From contig CALBNS010000077.1 of NCBI GenBank assembly GCA_937896665.1, positions 1-15,301 on the forward strand: a stretch of 15,301 bases of DNA, in the 5' to 3' direction. Origin of the DNA: an uncultured Clostridia bacterium (GTDB lineage Bacteria > Bacillota > Clostridia > Lachnospirales > Lachnospiraceae). The notes under the pieces were generated by a model. It was given only the letters and a program-made list of their open reading frames with translations. It did not search any database and was not told where the DNA came from. The translations under genes were made by a program, and so were the position numbers. Positions 14,849 to 15,301 of the stretch are shown piece by piece; within the stretch, counting starts at the first letter, position 1, and each line of letters opens with the position of its first letter.

Positions 14849-14896
14849 AAAAAGAGCCCCGTCACGATATATTGTAGTATATCATAGACAAAGCTC
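14849..14896 (-). terminator. Hairpin with T-run between xis and int
   Basis: On the - strand, GAGC, U-U-U, GUC and GAUAUA pair with UAUAUC, GAC, GGG and GCUC across a 6-nt loop, with three G-U pairs and a small internal bulge. TTTTTG follows (14849-14853). It has the form of an intrinsic terminator that would reduce int relative to xis. The inner GATATA/TATATC could also be a protein site. Confidence 0.5.
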
Positions 14897-14917
14897 CTTT
14901 GCCATCTTAAAAAAGCA

Positions 14918-14936
14918 GCATTTGAATCTGAAATGC
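14918..14936. repeat. Short inverted repeat in the xis-int gap
   Basis: GCATTT (14918-14923) and AAATGC (14931-14936) with a 7-nt loop. On the - strand it is followed by TGCTTTTTT, so it may be a weak terminator. I see no convincing separate int promoter in the 159-bp gap. Confidence 0.35.
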
Positions 14937-14987
14937 AATAAAGCGTCCGTTTCATGCTGCACAATATCTTTCCTAAAATCAAGAGTT

Positions 14988-15194
14988 TCAGATTGCCGTT
15001 AATTCTCTTAAAAATTCTTCAAATTGTTTCCGTTTGATTAAAAATTTTACTCCATTCTGAATGATAAATCCCGTATCTAAATTGTCCGCAATAATCTTTC
15101 TTAATTTCTTTTCTCCAATATTGAAATAAACTGATGCTTCATCAATAGTAAGACAGAATTTATCTTTTATTTCAACCTGTGTTTTTTCTACCAT
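14988..15194 (-). CDS. xis: Tn916-type excisionase
   Basis: A small winged-helix DNA-bending protein that directs Int toward excision. The motif order FCLTIDEASVYFNIGEKKLRKI ... IQNGVKFLIKRKQFEEFLREL parallels Tn916 Xis ([22 protein letters not shown] ... IKRKQFEKII), with the same position upstream of int and nearly the same length (68 versus 67 aa). The ATG at 15194 is preferred: GGAAAGGA lies about 8 nt upstream, whereas for the ATG at 15200 it would be only about 2 nt away. It probably shares a transcript with int, modulated by the hairpins between them. Confidence 0.88.
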   Translation of the reverse strand: MVEKTQVEIKDKFCLTIDEASVYFNIGEKKLRKIIADNLDTGFIIQNGVKFLIKRKQFEEFLRELTAI

Positions 15195-15220
15195 GTACAT
15201 ATCCTTTCCTAGCTATAAAC

Positions 15221-15301
15221 TTACGGTTCAGCTTTTTTGAACAAATCAAGACTAATGGCAAGAGCCTTATCAACTCTTGCCATTATGTGGTCGGGCATCA
15301 T
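15221..15301 (-). CDS. C-terminal tail of an ORF upstream of xis (partial)
   Basis: A - strand frame is open from the window edge to TAA at 15221-15223 (ending KALAISLDLFKKAEP), 26 bp before the xis start. Position and spacing suggest an upstream gene of the same operon. It contains an 11-bp inverted repeat, which weakens the coding call. Family unknown. Confidence 0.4.
   Translation of the reverse strand: MMPDHIMARVDKALAISLDLFKKAEP
15254..15284. repeat. Perfect 11-bp inverted repeat upstream of xis
   Basis: AATGGCAAGAG (15254-15264) and CTCTTGCCATT (15274-15284) with a 9-nt loop. There is no T-run on the - strand side, so it is more likely an operator or RNA structure than a terminator. 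Confidence 0.6.

Overview
The window is an AT-rich stretch of a Firmicutes genome, most likely a Clostridia/Lachnospiraceae-type gut bacterium. The evidence is a Tn916-family integrase/excisionase pair at the right edge, strong AGGAGG-type ribosome binding sites, TTGACA/TATAAT-type promoters and low-GC codon use. It reads as a DNA-restriction (defence) island next to the recombination module of an integrative element. I see no rRNA, tRNA or CRISPR array.

Left block, + strand, 1-4925. The end of an unseen upstream gene is followed by a tight operon: a PLD-type nuclease of the NgoFVII/BfiI kind (61-1221), a Z1-domain helicase-like ATPase (1221-3068), a second NgoFVII-like protein whose PLD active site looks degenerate (3083-4039), and a Vsr mismatch endonuclease (4045-4476). 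A 133-aa protein that looks like a stand-alone copy of the B3-like DNA-binding domain of the NgoFVII-type proteins follows (4524-4925), with its own consensus promoter. A perfect 18-bp hairpin (4931-4977) separates this block from the convergent genes.

Middle block, - strand. A Cro/CI-type regulator (6033-6380) and a C5-cytosine DNA methyltransferase (4976-6028) are co-transcribed from a promoter containing repeated TAGCAGC boxes, a layout like that of controller (C) proteins in restriction-modification systems. Behind a terminator lies a separate four-gene operon (6512-10505): a 77-aa protein, a GHKL (MORC/MutL-like) ATPase with a Pro-Gly repeat linker, an unrecognised 296-aa protein, and a 316-aa protein resembling DUF6339.

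Right block, - strand. A GmrSD-type DUF262+DUF1524 (HNH) protein with an extra C-terminal domain (10760-13099) sits as a single-gene unit between two similar terminators. About 0.5 kb of non-coding, repeat-rich DNA (13100-13628) holds five GTAGTC hexamers, short palindromes and Tn916 DR2-like Int arm sites. Then come int (13629-14828) and xis (14988-15194), transcribed leftward, with the tail of one more ORF at the edge.

How it may work together (inference): the methyltransferase marks self DNA and Vsr repairs deamination damage at its sites. The two PLD-B3 proteins plus the Z1 motor would form the restriction complex. The GHKL operon may be a further effector of the same system or an independent one. 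The gene set recalls the MutL-Z1-DUF-AIPR (mza) systems and the MORC-linked restriction systems described by Aravind's group. Here, however, the nucleases are an intact/degenerate PLD-B3 pair, and a DUF6339-like protein and an unknown protein accompany the GHKL ATPase.
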